Shown here: positions 63,901 to 64,000 of the stretch, in pieces
How positions within the stretch are numbered: the stretch's first letter is position 1
How the letters are laid out: each line of letters opens with the position of its first letter
Source: Ligustrum vulgare
Taxonomy: Eukaryota; Streptophyta; Magnoliopsida; Lamiales; Oleaceae
Direction of reading: 5' to 3'
Assembly (NCBI GenBank): GCA_963555705.1
Contig: CAUVWQ010000018.1
Coordinates: 62,001 to 126,000 of the forward strand
Length of the DNA stretch: 64,000 nucleotides
The notes under the pieces: model-generated
Told to the model about the DNA's origin: nothing
Databases searched by the model: none
Seen by the model: the letters and a program-made list of their open reading frames with translations, nothing else
Translations under genes and position numbers: made by a program

Positions 63901-64000
63901 ATTTGGGGTAACGATGATGATCAAATATTGGTGAGTGAGTATGAGTTATAGTGAAGAGCATTGGGCATATAAATATTTAATACATAAGTTAATGGAGTTT
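54902..64000. repeat. Satellite array, subfamily C, right block
   Basis: About 11.5 monomers of 791-799 bp, beginning with the right CCATC duplication and completing the monomer cut at 44790. Units near 60841 and 61634 share the private CCAAGAATC and GGTTCATTG. The last two units (from about 62650) are intermediate between subfamilies A and C: AGTTTTTATTTCTC and CAATCGCAAG together. The array runs off the right edge. Confidence 0.95.
55543..60320. repeat. Higher-order trimer, 2389 bp, two copies
   Basis: Units near 55543, 56341 and 57140 recur near 57932, 58730 and 59529 at exactly 2389 bp, with diagnostic variants such as AAGTCTCGG, CCTAACGTGG, GAGGGTAATAG and GTGCCACATAC in the same order. 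A base difference in the T tract (TATTTTTATTTA against TATTTTTTTTTA) is among the few changes. Confidence 0.8.

Overview
This is plant nuclear DNA: about 40 kb of a tandem satellite with a monomer of roughly 790-798 bp, interrupted at two places by long terminal repeat (LTR) retrotransposons of one family. There is no ordinary host gene, tRNA or rRNA gene. The plant-type tRNA-iMet primer site, the Ty3/gypsy-like sequence next to the polypurine tract, a plant-type LOG gene and the satellite itself all point to a flowering plant. I cannot name the species.

Layout: 1-21525 satellite (three successive subfamilies); 21526-35605 a solo LTR (target duplication AAAAA) split by a complete element at 22059-32330 (target duplication CTAAG); 35606-44790 satellite; 44791-54901 a second complete element (target duplication CCATC); 54902-64000 satellite. 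About 50 monomers are present in all. Several stretches show higher-order dimers or trimers that look recently duplicated.

The important part is the interior of the two complete elements. Each has about 3.3-3.4 kb LTRs, a primer binding site and a polypurine tract, but no gag or pol. Instead each carries two intact, intronless ORFs on the strand opposite to the retroelement. One is a full-length 217-aa LONELY GUY (LOG) cytokinin-activating phosphoribohydrolase. The other is a 183-aa protein with a basic patch and a four-cysteine cluster that looks like the cysteine-rich nucleic-acid-binding protein of carlavirus-type plant RNA viruses. The LOG proteins of the two elements are identical, although their genes differ at five positions, all silent. 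The viral-like protein differs at seven residues but stays open.

Each LTR subtype also has, on the antisense strand, a GA/CT-rich leader-like stretch followed by a consensus splice donor. From the 3' LTR, such a transcript would run through the viral-like gene and then LOG. My reading (inference) is a non-autonomous retrotransposon family that carries an antisense two-gene cargo, a hormone-activating enzyme plus a possible silencing suppressor or transcription factor, and is recently mobile: the LTRs of the nested copy show no difference that I can find, and those of the other copy differ by about five substitutions in 3.3 kb.
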